Source: a bacterium
Lineage (GTDB): Bacteria; Desulfobacterota; JAPLJL01
DNA length: 34,554 bases
Assembly (NCBI GenBank): GCA_028713675.1
Contig: JAQTNV010000035.1
Span: 1 to 34,554 of the forward strand
Direction: 5' to 3'
In this document: positions 15,553 through 23,412 of the stretch, one piece after another
Layout: each line of letters opens with the position of its first letter
How positions within the stretch are numbered: position 1 is the stretch's first letter
Notes under the pieces: model-generated
What the model saw: only the letters and a program-made list of their open reading frames with translations
Told to the model about the DNA's origin: nothing
Database searches by the model: none
Translations under genes and position numbers: made by a program

Positions 15553-16374
15553 CTATGCCCCTTTTATCGAATCATAGATCTTTAAAGGAAGCGGTTTTTG
15601 GGCATGTTTTTCGAGCATCTCCGTCAATATGCCGTCTATTCTTTTCTGCAGTTTTTCAACAATTTCCTGGTCGTCTGCCGCCTCCGGCGGGTATCCCAGA
15701 TTGATCGGCGGGCCGACGTAGTATCTTAATTTCGCAGGCAGGGGAAAAAGCCAGGAGGTGGGAGGAGTCAAAGGTACGGGCGGCATCCCGACACTCAACG
15801 GGCATTCGAGATCGTCATACAACGAGCTCGCTTTCATCAATTTCTTGTAAACGATTTTATTCAGAAACTTGCCCTTCGTAAGGTAGAAGATGCCGTTGTT
15901 ATTGCCGATGCTGGCGATTGGAATGACGGGCACCTCGGCCTGCAGCGCCACCTTGATGAATCCGAACTGGTTTTGCCAGAATATCCCTTCCTTCCCGTAG
16001 GAATTTTTTATGATATCCCTCGAGCCCCCCGGGTAACAGAAAGCCAGTTCCCCTTCCTTCAGGATCTTGACCGCGTTTTCCCTGGTCCCGTCGATCCCCC
16101 CGGTGATGGGCATGAAATACTTAAGGATGGGATTGGTCTGATAATAATGATCGCCCAGGCCCCGGGGAAACCTCCCCGTCTTGTCCCAGATGCATTTGAA
16201 AAGGATCAGGTACTCAAGACCCATCCTTCCATGATTGCTGACGACCAGCGCCCCGCCTTCTTTGGGAATATTTTCCGTGCCATAAATTTCTGCCCGATGG
16301 TATATTTTCTGGTGGAAGGCAAAGATACCGTATAATTTTCCCGCCAGGTCTTTGTCGTATTTCAGACTTTTCAT
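15553..16374 (-). CDS. Phospholipid/glycerol acyltransferase (PlsC-like)
   Basis: The 273-residue product resembles the lysophospholipid acyltransferase superfamily, in the group near the monoacyl/diacylglycerol acyltransferases. It has the His block SNHGRMGLEYL (about residues 46-56), where the catalytic His is followed by Glu rather than the common H-x4-D, and YPGGSRD (114-120) in place of the FPEGTR block. It likely acylates a glycerol- or phospholipid-type acceptor at the membrane. The C-terminal Lys-Gly-Ala and stop are encoded by a GGGGCATAG word of the downstream repeat. Directly upstream of the ATG lies a composite repeat, with no clear ribosome binding site. Confidence 0.82.
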   Translation of the reverse strand: MKSLKYDKDLAGKLYGIFAFHQKIYHRAEIYGTENIPKEGGALVVSNHGRMGLEYLILFKCIWDKTGRFPRGLGDHYYQTNPILKYFMPITGGIDGTRENAVKILKEGELAFCYPGGSRDIIKNSYGKEGIFWQNQFGFIKVALQAEVPVIPIASIGNNNGIFYLTKGKFLNKIVYKKLMKASSLYDDLECPLSVGMPPVPLTPPTSWLFPLPAKLRYYVGPPINLGYPPEAADDQEIVEKLQKRIDGILTEMLEKHAQKPLPLKIYDSIKGA

Positions 16375-16376
16375 CT

Positions 16377-16490
16377 AGTTTTTCTAACCACTCAACAACC
16401 AAGCAACCTTCTTTTCCCGGTTCCCGGTTACCGGTTATCTGCTACCGGCTACTTGCTACCTATTTTCTGCCAACTGCCTTCTGCCCACTT
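16377..16490. repeat. Composite word-repeat, copy 3 (tail half)
   Basis: TTTTTCTAACC, ACTCAACAACCAAGCAAC and then CCGGTTC/CCGGTTA, TCTGCTA, CTTGCTA and TCTGCCA words in steps of seven, in the same order as at 11891-11985 and 25291-25375. Confidence 0.88.
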
Positions 16491-16513
16491 TTCAGGACTG
16501 AACCATTTTACTC

Positions 16514-17392
16514 TCAAATCTCCGTCTGATACAAAGACATTTTGTTGACGCTCACCATTTTAAGCGGGCCCGCCATTAATTCATTTTCATGATGGATATG
16601 CCCGGAGATGCAGAGCTTTATTTTGGGGTATCGGAGATAAAGCTCTCCCAATTGCCTGCTCCCGAGATATGCCCTTTCGAAAGCCTTCGCGAGGATTTGC
16701 GGTTCCCTTAAAAGCCCCGCAAAAGGAGCGTGATGATTGATCACCACAATCTTTTCCGCCTTTTTCGAAACCGCGTCCAGGTCTTCCTTGATTTTTGATA
16801 GGCACCGGGCCATAAACTCCTCGTCGCGATACGGCCATTTTACGTAAGCCCGGTCGTTCCAGACCGTCAGAAGCGTTTTGCCGTTTTCCTTCCAACCCAT
16901 CCGCTTTTTTCGATAATCTTCCGGTCCCAGGTCTTCCCAGCGCTTATTCGTTTCCCGAAAACCGTCTTGATCCTCCGGGTTGTCCTCTTCGAGGAGGATC
17001 AGGTCATCCTGCAAAGGAAATGATTTCAGGGCCAGAGAATAATCATACCAGCCCATGTTGCCCACAAAACCGACATTGCCCAGAATCCGGGGAGATTCAT
17101 CGAGATAGTGAAAGCCATAGGTATCGGCAAGAAGCTTCAATTCTTTCCGGTAAATCTCTTCCGGATTGCCTTCAGTCGTCCAGATCTCGTGGTTGCCGGC
17201 AATGAATAGCTTTTCCCCGGGGAATGAAGAGAAATAATCCAAGACCGCGGCCAGGCGGTCCGGATTGAAGTTATTCACCATGTCCCCGGCCAGGGCCAAG
17301 ACATCGGCCTCCCGCCAGGGCTTGGAATCAAGTTCCTTGGGATCCTTCAGTGAAACGGGGTAATGCAGGTCGGCAAATACGGATATTCGCAT
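16514..17392 (-). CDS. Calcineurin-like metallophosphoesterase
   Basis: The 292-residue product has all metallophosphoesterase motifs: D-x-H (FADLH, 7-11), LAGDMVNN, GNHE, NHHAPF and GHIHHE near the C-terminus. The fold binds two metal ions and hydrolyses phosphomono- or diesters. A roughly 100-residue insert between GNHE and NHH (from WYDYSLALKS to the WNDRAYVKWP region) is larger than in the minimal family and may form the substrate cap. The start MRISVFADLHYP places the first motif at the expected position. Substrate unknown; no linked operon partner. Confidence 0.9.
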   Translation of the reverse strand: MRISVFADLHYPVSLKDPKELDSKPWREADVLALAGDMVNNFNPDRLAAVLDYFSSFPGEKLFIAGNHEIWTTEGNPEEIYRKELKLLADTYGFHYLDESPRILGNVGFVGNMGWYDYSLALKSFPLQDDLILLEEDNPEDQDGFRETNKRWEDLGPEDYRKKRMGWKENGKTLLTVWNDRAYVKWPYRDEEFMARCLSKIKEDLDAVSKKAEKIVVINHHAPFAGLLREPQILAKAFERAYLGSRQLGELYLRYPKIKLCISGHIHHENELMAGPLKMVSVNKMSLYQTEI

Positions 17393-17588
17393 CCGTTATA
17401 TGCTAAATAATTTTGAAGGGATTGAGAAGGTTGGGGCAAACCTCGTCTTCACAAAGCAACAAGTAAACTACGTCCCGGATATTCTAACTTTTAGGCTCTT
17501 AGACTCTTTTCTCTTTTCCCTTTGAGCTTCGACCTTTCAACTTTAAGCTTCTTTGCTTACGTCCCCCATTTCTCACGAGCCCGTTCGG
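17393..17588. other. Intergenic region with TTTGAGC-type words
   Basis: No gene seen. Bases about 17518-17556 are 7-base words (TTTGAGC, TTCGACC, TTTAAGC); the rest is AT-rich sequence with no clear signal. Confidence 0.6.
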
Positions 17589-18311
17589 CTACACCAGCTT
17601 TGGATCGACAAAACACCTCTCGGAATAAGCGCGGTTAATTTCGCCGGTCCTGACATCAAGGTCAACCACCAGGAGGGTCCGCGAATATGCCCGGACCAGA
17701 CCTTTTTTGACCCTGTCGGTGGGCTCGATAATCTCGTCAAATTCCTCTTTTTCCCGTTTGAATTCCCACAGCCGTTCGCGATCCTTCGTTACGCAAACGA
17801 GATAGGGCTTCAGCCCGGTCTCGACCGCCGGCTCCAACAGGAGAACATAAACCCGGTTTATCCTTAATACCTTCTTGATTTTGTTTTCAAACTTCATTCT
17901 TTGCCCGGAGGGCAGGATAAGGGTTTTACCTTCCGCCGAATACCGGGGTTTTCTTGTCTTTTTTGGCGGTTTTTCCCTTTGTTTCCCGAATAACGCGTCG
18001 TCTATTTCCTGCGGCCAATCCTGGGAGCCGTCCGGCAGTCGTTTTCCGTTGAGGTAAAACCTTGCCTCGGGATACCGATTGGAAAATATCCCCCGGAAAA
18101 ACTGCCAAGCTATTTTCCCGTTTTCATCGATACCATACGCGAACATTGCATCTCTATCTTCGTTGCCGGAAGCGTCGGTTTTGACGACGATGAACCGGCC
18201 CCGTTTTTTTACGCTAACGATTTTCTTCGGGAAATTGATGGTCTTCAGGCCTTTCAGGGTCAAGGTCTTGCCTCTGAAGCTGTATTTTTGAACATTACTT
18301 TTACTAACCAT
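17589..18311 (-). CDS. Hypothetical protein with two internal repeats
   Basis: The ATG at 18311 has a GGAG site upstream; the open frame extends further only through the aldo/keto reductase remnant. The 240-residue product contains two related halves, about residues 8-70 and 120-182. Each runs 'Y-S-x-x-GKTL-x-L', then 'F-x-x-KI-x-x-V-x-x-x-x-R-x-x-V', then a 'D-x-x-x-x-x-W-x-F' end (IAWQF, RLWEF). The pattern suggests a duplicated beta-propeller-like or beta-sandwich unit. The linker (QREKPPKKTRKP) is basic. No family recognised, no signal peptide, function unknown. Confidence 0.75.
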   Translation of the reverse strand: MVSKSNVQKYSFRGKTLTLKGLKTINFPKKIVSVKKRGRFIVVKTDASGNEDRDAMFAYGIDENGKIAWQFFRGIFSNRYPEARFYLNGKRLPDGSQDWPQEIDDALFGKQREKPPKKTRKPRYSAEGKTLILPSGQRMKFENKIKKVLRINRVYVLLLEPAVETGLKPYLVCVTKDRERLWEFKREKEEFDEIIEPTDRVKKGLVRAYSRTLLVVDLDVRTGEINRAYSERCFVDPKLV

Positions 18312-18465
18312 GCGCTTTCTCCGTCTCCCCTTGGTCCACGGCATATCGGATCTGCCGGATCGCCCGCTCATCGTCGATCTTCACGCCCTTCATCGGCAGG
18401 CACATGCACCCGAACCCCAGGGCAGACAGCTGTTCCCCGGTCTTCGGAATTTTCCGGTAAAGCAT
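18304..18465 (-). pseudogene. Aldo/keto reductase, N-terminal fragment
   Basis: An ATG at 18465 opens a frame of 53 codons whose start (MLYRKIPKTGEQLSALGFG, then PMKG and IDDERAIRQIRYAVDQG) is the N-terminus of an aldo/keto reductase up to the point where the family continues into the catalytic 'DTA' strand. There the homology stops and eight unrelated codons lead into the start of the next gene. The remaining ~85% of the enzyme is absent, so this is a truncated gene, most likely the left edge of a deletion. Confidence 0.8.
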
Positions 18466-18494
18466 AATTAATAATTTTAACGGATTTTGGAATA

Positions 18495-18750
18495 TAGGTC
18501 GTAGGTCGTAGGTCATAGGTCATAGGTAATAGGAAATAGGGAAAAGGTAAGGAGTACGGGATTAATAAAATAAATACGTCATTCCGGTGGATTTATCCTT
18601 CCGAAGCTATATCCTTACGAAGCCTTGGCGTAGGGGGATCAGCGTAGGAGGAAGTCGGAATCCGGTCTTATATTTCCGCCCTTTATCAAAGGGAGGTCGG
18701 GATGGATTTTACATCGTCATTGCGAGCTGAGCGCGGCAATCTTTGCTTCG
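18495..18750. repeat. Mixed dispersed repeats at the island edge
   Basis: CATAGGT/CGTAGGT 7-mers (18497-18540), a GTCATTCCGG...GGAATCCGG element interrupted by a TCCGAAGC...GCGTAGGAGG stretch (18579-18664), CCTTTATCAAAGGGAGG (18679) and GTCATTGCGAG...GCGGCAATC (18716-18741). No gene seen in 18466-18768. Confidence 0.8.
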
Positions 18751-18768
18751 ATTCCCCCATACGTCAAC

Positions 18769-19422
18769 TTAAAGACCTGACCCTGGATTTTTCTCGATTT
18801 CGAAGGAATTATTAGATATCCGAGTTTCGAAAATCTCAACTTCCGAAGCCATGTCTCCTAGTGCTTTTTTAATCTTTTTGGGGGCAATTCTTGACCGTAA
18901 ACCAATAAACACTTCTTTCAATTTAATATTATCTGAAAAAATGAGAAAATAATGGCCACAATGTTTGTTTGTCAATGGTGAAAAAAGCCGAAATTCTTCT
19001 TCATATTGCCAATGCTTAAATTTTGTTTTGAAATTATTAATCATTAACTCCATCAGTTTAGGATCATCGAGATTTTTAGAGAGATGGTTATCGAGGCTAA
19101 TTCGATTTTCAACATATTGAACTTCCGAAAGATCCTTATCATTTACAATATCAAATCCAAGACATAGCCCTCGATAGTTATCGGCGTAGTGTGCCCATTG
19201 AACAGGATTTTTCCAGTTTCTACTAAAACAAATAATGCCTTTTTTATTTTTAAAAACAGTTTCAATTGCTTTTTCTAAAACATTTTGATTAATAGAATCA
19301 GATAGGTAACAAACAGAAAACTCGAATGGATCATTCAATTCATCTATTTGAGTAATTTTTATATGTTTTTTCTTTATATCTTGAATGCCATGTTTCGCTT
19401 TAATAAAGTGATAAAGCTTCAT
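18769..19422 (-). CDS. DUF2971 family protein
   Basis: The 217-residue product matches the DUF2971 family: N-terminal LYHFIKA, the LNDPFEF motif (about 29-35), CFSRNWKNPVQWAHYADNYR (65-84) with the GLCLGFD continuation, and W-x-Y-E-x-E-F-R (HWQYEEEFR) near residue 138. The biochemical activity of DUF2971 is not established. Codon use is visibly AT-rich compared with the flanking GC-rich genes, which suggests recent transfer. The last codons (NPGSGL and stop) lie in a CCAGGGTCAGGTCTTTAA sequence that resembles the core of the repeat A-D in this island but in the opposite orientation. No good ribosome binding site precedes the ATG. Confidence 0.88.
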   Translation of the reverse strand: MKLYHFIKAKHGIQDIKKKHIKITQIDELNDPFEFSVCYLSDSINQNVLEKAIETVFKNKKGIICFSRNWKNPVQWAHYADNYRGLCLGFDIVNDKDLSEVQYVENRISLDNHLSKNLDDPKLMELMINNFKTKFKHWQYEEEFRLFSPLTNKHCGHYFLIFSDNIKLKEVFIGLRSRIAPKKIKKALGDMASEVEIFETRISNNSFEIEKNPGSGL

Positions 19423-19541
19423 AATTTTGTCTGAGACTTATTCTTGATTGATTATCATCACGTCTACAGAACGTTGGTTACTTGTCGCTTTGTCGCCATT
19501 CATAGTTTGGACCATTTTTCTATTCCGGATTTTGTTGTTGA

Positions 19542-20150
19542 TCAAGGTGCCTGTAGAAAAGTTAAAAGTTTTTTCTTGTCATCTTCCGAAATATTTCCAA
19601 AAGGTGCCGAGAGAAGTGATCTGATGTATGGGTCAAGCTGTTTTTCCTTGAAATATTTGATTTCCTCCGGATCTTTAAGAACCTTAACCACGAAATGAAA
19701 AGGCGGGCAAGATGTACTTTCCCCAAATATTTTCTGGATTCCACCCAGGTTTTCTCCCAGAACGGCAATTTCCCAATCCCGGCTTCCGGGATCGATATGG
19801 AAGGAAAAATTGCCGTTTCGATCCGCCGAGAGAACGGAAATCCTCCAGTTTCCATTCCAATCTTTGCGCTTAAAAACCATAATGCAGTTCGGTAGGGGTT
19901 TTTCTTCCTCATCGCTGATCTGACCGTCACAGGTTACACCTTTATCGATTCCCAGGGTCGCGGGAATGGTGAGCATGGCGAAGAAAAGAACGCAATATGG
20001 ATCATTTTCACAGGTTGAAGCGCTGTTAAACTCAGACTCAGTAATATATGGGGAAGTGGAATGTGTTGCAAAACATCCGCCTTGCATTCCTGAAGCAAGA
20101 ATAACCAGTACAAAAAACAAACGTTTAAAATCAATACCGCCGATAATCAT
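19542..20150 (-). CDS. Putative exported/lipoprotein with carboxypeptidase-regulatory-like domain
   Basis: The 202-residue product has an N-terminal hydrophobic segment (residues 10-20) and QGGC at 23-26, a possible lipid attachment site, though the lipobox is imperfect. The middle (VTCDGQI, LPNCIMVFK, then LSADRNGNFSFHIDPGS) reads like a carboxypeptidase-regulatory-like/transthyretin beta-sandwich, in which a 'D-x-x-G-x-F-x-F' strand is typical. Function unknown. Repeat copy A lies 42 bp upstream of the start. A GTTGGTT-CTTGTCGCTTT string just downstream (19475-19497) recurs at 20426-20448. Confidence 0.7.
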   Translation of the reverse strand: MIIGGIDFKRLFFVLVILASGMQGGCFATHSTSPYITESEFNSASTCENDPYCVLFFAMLTIPATLGIDKGVTCDGQISDEEEKPLPNCIMVFKRKDWNGNWRISVLSADRNGNFSFHIDPGSRDWEIAVLGENLGGIQKIFGESTSCPPFHFVVKVLKDPEEIKYFKEKQLDPYIRSLLSAPFGNISEDDKKKLLTFLQAP

Positions 20151-20191
20151 TTTGAAACCACCAGAAACCTCCAGAACAACCCCAGGGCCAC

Positions 20192-20260
20192 AACCCCAGG
20201 GCCAGGTCTTTACTTTGGCGTTTGGACGCTAAAGATTCCTTAATTGTTTTTCCTTTTAGT
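20192..20260. repeat. Island repeat, copy A
   Basis: AACCCCAGGGCCAGGTCTTT, then the hairpin TTTGGCGT-TTGG-ACGCTAAA, then CCTTAATTG and a T-rich tail (TTTTTCCTTTT). An extra AACCCCAGGGCCA precedes it at 20178. On the - strand its tail matches the 3' end of the ORF6N gene. Confidence 0.9.
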
Positions 20261-20331
20261 CGAATATTTTGTTAATTTTTTCCCCCTCACCTCAGATCCT
20301 CTCCCACCGAGGGGAGAGGAGGAAGAAAAGG

Positions 20332-20413
20332 CAGTAAAGCCAATCCGGCGACGTATATAACCCCAGGGCCAGGTCTTTACTTTGGCGTTTGGACGCTAAA
20401 GATGTCTTAATTG
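20332..20413. repeat. Island repeat, copy B, with ORF6N tail scrap
   Basis: Copy B occupies 20359-20413. Bases 20332-20350 (CAGTAAAGCCAATCCGGCG) are identical to 23439-23457 inside the ORF6N gene and encode RRIGFTA on the - strand. Between A and B (20261-20331) is an unrelated insert with a CCTCTCC...GGAGAGG hairpin. The gap to the kelch gene (20414-20566) shows only TACTGCC 7-base words. Confidence 0.85.
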
Positions 20414-20566
20414 TGATCTCCGGGCCGTTGGTTTCTTGTCGCTTTATCGCTTTAAAATCTTACGCCTTATTCTCTCTGCCTACTGCCTACTCCTTACTGC
20501 TTACTTTCTGCAACGACGCAGGAATTTTCGACTTTCCAAGATTGACTCTTTTTTCTTAAAACTTGC

Positions 20567-22351
20567 TCACGGAGTAAAAATACCCCCGGTGTTAGAATTT
20601 TCAGAATCATCATCACCGCCCCAGATAATCATTTCGGTTCCGGTCCAGACCGCGGTATGGCCATACCTTGCTGAAGGCAGGTTTGCCCCGATATTGATGG
20701 GGGTCCAGGAATCGGTCAAGGGATTGTAAATACCACCGGTGTTGAAAGCATTTAAAATTTGATATAAACCCCAATCTTGCCAGATGCTGGAGAAACCACC
20801 CCAAACTATCATTTGGGTCCCGGTCCAAACGGCGGTATGTGCGGCTCTTCCTGAAGGCACATTCGCCCCGGCGCTGGTGGCTGTCCAGGAATCGGAGGAA
20901 GGATTATAAATACCACCGGTGTTAGAAGTTCCAGAATGCTCTTGACCACCCCAGACTATCATTTGTGTCCCAGCCCAAACAGCGGTATGTGCAGCTCTTC
21001 CTGAAGGTACGTTTGTCCCAGTGCTGGTGGGTACCCAGGAATCGGTGGATGGATCATACTGGCCACCGGTATCAACAAGAGGAGCATCACAACATAAATT
21101 AGCAGGAAGCTCCTCTTGACCTCCCCAGATAATCATTTTGGTCCCGGTCCAAACGGCGGTGTGGCCATGCCTGGCTGAAGGCACGTTTGCTCCGGTGCTG
21201 GTGGCAGTCCAGGAATCGGAGGACGGATTATAAATACCACCGGTATTGAGCGAACCATATGTAGTGCCATCTCCATTCTCTGTAATAATGATATCTCCAC
21301 CGCCCCAGATGATCATTTTGGTCCCGGTCCAGACGGCGGTATGCCCGGATCTTTTTGAAGGTACATTTGTGCTGGTGCTGGTGGACATCCAGGAATCGAC
21401 GGAGGGATCATACCTACCCCCGGTGTTAGAATTTCCAGAACTATCCACGCCACCACCCCAGACAATCATTTCGGTTCCGGTCCAAACGGCGGTATGGCCA
21501 TGCCTTCCTGAAGGCACGTTTGCCCCGGTGCTGGTGGACATCCAGGAATCGACGGAGGGATCATACCTACCCCCGGTGTTAGAATTTCCAGAACTATCCA
21601 CGCCACCCCAGACAATCATTTCGGTTCCGGTCCAAACGGCGGTATGGCCATGCCTTCCTGAAGGCACGTTTGCCCCGGTGTTGGTGGGAGTCCAAGAATA
21701 CGTAGTTGTACTTACCGCGTTGGAATAACTTGAGTCCCCAAACGAATTAAAAGCGTAAACCCGATAGCAATAGGTGGTTCCCGCTGAAATACCCGTATCA
21801 AAGTAAGAATTAACATTAACCAACGTGGTTGTAATCAATGAAAACGTTCCTCCCAATCCGATCCTCCGCTCGATCTTAAAACCGTCCTCGTTATTGGAAT
21901 TATCCGTCCAGGTTAGATTGATCTGGGAAGATGAAACTACCGTCGCCGTGAGACCCGAAGGTGCGGCCGGTGCGATTACGGGACAGATTGAAGTGGTTGC
22001 GCTAACCTCGTTGGAATAGCCGGAGCTCCCCGCGTCATTATAAGAATTAATCCGATAGTAATATTCGGTATCGCAATCGAGTCCTTCATCCTGATAAACG
22101 GTCACGCCGACACCGACAGTCCCAACCTGGGCATAGGTTCCTCCGGAGCCGGTTTTTCGCTCAATTTTAAATCCTTCCTCATTATTGGAATTAGCCGTCC
22201 AGGAAAGATCAACCTGGGCAGAAAAAACCCCCGTGGCTTGAAGCCCGGAAGGGGCGGCGGAAACCTTTGATCCGTTGTTACAAGCCCATCCAAAATTAAT
22301 AATTAAAACAGAAAAAATGACCAGCCAATATTTTCCGGAAAAGATTTTCAT
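20567..22351 (-). CDS. Lipoprotein with two FN3 domains and seven kelch-like repeats
   Basis: The 594-residue product begins with a signal peptide and lipobox FGWAC (Cys24). Two fibronectin type III domains follow (about 33-120 and 128-217, each with 'DLSWTANSNNEEGFKIERK'-like strands). Then come seven kelch-type blades of about 50 residues, each carrying 'P-S-x-R-x-x-H-T-A-V-W-T-G-T-x-M-I-x-W-G-G' and 'N-T-G-G-x-Y-x-P-x-x-D-S-W'. The last blade stops at NTGGIFTP, so the propeller closes or is cut there. It is probably a surface-exposed binding protein; no catalytic residues are seen. Two adjacent blades are nearly identical at DNA level. Confidence 0.88.
   Translation of the reverse strand: MKIFSGKYWLVIFSVLIINFGWACNNGSKVSAAPSGLQATGVFSAQVDLSWTANSNNEEGFKIERKTGSGGTYAQVGTVGVGVTVYQDEGLDCDTEYYYRINSYNDAGSSGYSNEVSATTSICPVIAPAAPSGLTATVVSSSQINLTWTDNSNNEDGFKIERRIGLGGTFSLITTTLVNVNSYFDTGISAGTTYCYRVYAFNSFGDSSYSNAVSTTTYSWTPTNTGANVPSGRHGHTAVWTGTEMIVWGGVDSSGNSNTGGRYDPSVDSWMSTSTGANVPSGRHGHTAVWTGTEMIVWGGGVDSSGNSNTGGRYDPSVDSWMSTSTSTNVPSKRSGHTAVWTGTKMIIWGGGDIIITENGDGTTYGSLNTGGIYNPSSDSWTATSTGANVPSARHGHTAVWTGTKMIIWGGQEELPANLCCDAPLVDTGGQYDPSTDSWVPTSTGTNVPSGRAAHTAVWAGTQMIVWGGQEHSGTSNTGGIYNPSSDSWTATSAGANVPSGRAAHTAVWTGTQMIVWGGFSSIWQDWGLYQILNAFNTGGIYNPLTDSWTPINIGANLPSARYGHTAVWTGTEMIIWGGDDDSENSNTGGIFTP
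21377..21679. repeat. Near-identical in-frame duplication of a kelch blade
   Basis: Bases 21377-21529 and 21530-21679 are almost identical; the second copy is 3 bp shorter (a CAC codon in the CCACCACCCC stretch). The other five blades are diverged, so this duplication is recent. Confidence 0.9.
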
Positions 22352-22453
22352 TTCTTCCTCCTTTTAATGCGTTTTACGTTTTATGGGACGTTCTTTACTA
22401 ATTGACAAGGATCAGCCCCAGCGTTAGGTATTATTTCTTGCCCTTCGCTTGAT

Positions 22454-22583
22454 CTAATAGTGGCCGGATTTTTCTTGGGCGGTGAAGCCGATTTTCTTCC
22501 TGGGCGTCGGCAGAGGCTCCGATTCCTCGGGTGGGTTGAGCAACCTCATGATCTGCTGGAGAACTTCGGTTATGGCAGTCTCA
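22454..22583 (-). pseudogene. ORF6N gene remnant (C-terminal tail)
   Basis: Read on the - strand, this gives ETAITEVLQQIMRLLNPPEE, then SEPLPTPRKKIGFTAQEKSG and a TAG stop. The first part is identical to residues 159-178 of the intact ORF6N protein at 23392-24021; the second is diverged (PSRRIGFTVREKSG there). The rest of the gene is missing, and repeat copy C begins at the break. This is the decayed tail of a second ORF6N paralogue. The 100 bp up to the kelch gene start shows nothing else. Confidence 0.9.
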
Positions 22584-22587
22584 GACT

Positions 22588-22651
22588 AACCCCAGGGCCA
22601 GGTCTTTACTTTGGCGTTTGGACGCTAAAGACGCCTTAATTGTTTTTCCTT
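22588..22651. repeat. Island repeat, copy C
   Basis: Same sequence and hairpin as copies A, B and D. It lies between the ORF6N tail remnant and the stop codon of the membrane protein gene, eight bases from that stop. Confidence 0.92.
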
Positions 22652-22658
22652 TTTAAAA

Positions 22659-23312
22659 TTATATGTTAAGGTTTGACGCCTTTTTTTCTATTTCAATATT
22701 TTTTTTAAACATTATCGCAAGCAATAACATTGCCATCGGAGCTGTTATTGTCCAAGGAATAGCTAGGAGAAGAATCTTTTCTGAAAACTTGGGATAGAAA
22801 TAAACAAACGCAATTAATGGCGTAACAAACGCATTAGCTAAAAATGAAATCCTAACCCATTTTTGAAAACCATGTTTTTCAAAAACGGGTACGGCTAATA
22901 ACATCGCCAAACCCATGGATATATACCCTATTGCATCGAAATCCCAAAACAGAGAATGGGGTGTTTGAACGAGAATACTAATCTGACTGGATACTCCCCT
23001 AAGTGTCATGGGAATAACCGTTGCCAATTGAACAACATAATTAGCAGAAACAAACACCGAATAAATTATTGTGAAGATAAGGGCGGCATGACTCCAAAAT
23101 TTTTTATCTTTCGGCGTAACATGATGAAGCGCAAGCATCTCAAGCAAAAAGGGAATAACTATACAAAGCGAAAATCCATAAATAAAGATTTGATCAAATG
23201 GAAAATTGAGAACCCCTAAAAGCTGTAATGTTTGAGCTAATACGAAAGCAGCATTTGAACCAAATGCCAGAATTCCAAACCAAAAACCATATTTATAAAT
23301 TTTTGTATTCAT
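22659..23312 (-). CDS. Six-helix membrane protein, unknown function
   Basis: The ATG at 23312 (MNTKIYKYGFWFG) is chosen because the longer open frame would run through repeat copy D and the end of the ORF6N gene; AGAGAG upstream is a weak ribosome binding site. The 217-residue product has about six hydrophobic segments (near 8-28, 40-60, 75-97, 123-143, 155-172 and 180-203), separated by short loops, and a Lys-rich C-terminus (KKNIEIEKKASN). No catalytic or transport motif was recognised. Composition is AT-rich like its island neighbours, and copies C and D of the repeat bracket it exactly. Confidence 0.8.
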   Translation of the reverse strand: MNTKIYKYGFWFGILAFGSNAAFVLAQTLQLLGVLNFPFDQIFIYGFSLCIVIPFLLEMLALHHVTPKDKKFWSHAALIFTIIYSVFVSANYVVQLATVIPMTLRGVSSQISILVQTPHSLFWDFDAIGYISMGLAMLLAVPVFEKHGFQKWVRISFLANAFVTPLIAFVYFYPKFSEKILLLAIPWTITAPMAMLLLAIMFKKNIEIEKKASNLNI

Positions 23313-23343
23313 GCTTTGCTCTCTTAATAAAGGTGTTTTGTGT

Positions 23344-23412
23344 AACCCAAGGGCCAGGTATTTACTTTGGCGTTTGGACGTTAATGATGCCTTAATTGTT
23401 TTTCCTTTTATT
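23344..23412. repeat. Island repeat, copy D, overlapping the ORF6N 3' end
   Basis: The T-rich tail of this copy (23392-23412) encodes the final NKRKNN and stop of the ORF6N protein. The core differs from A-C at a few bases (AACCCAAGGG, TATTTAC, ACGTTAATGA), and these weaken the hairpin. Confidence 0.9.
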
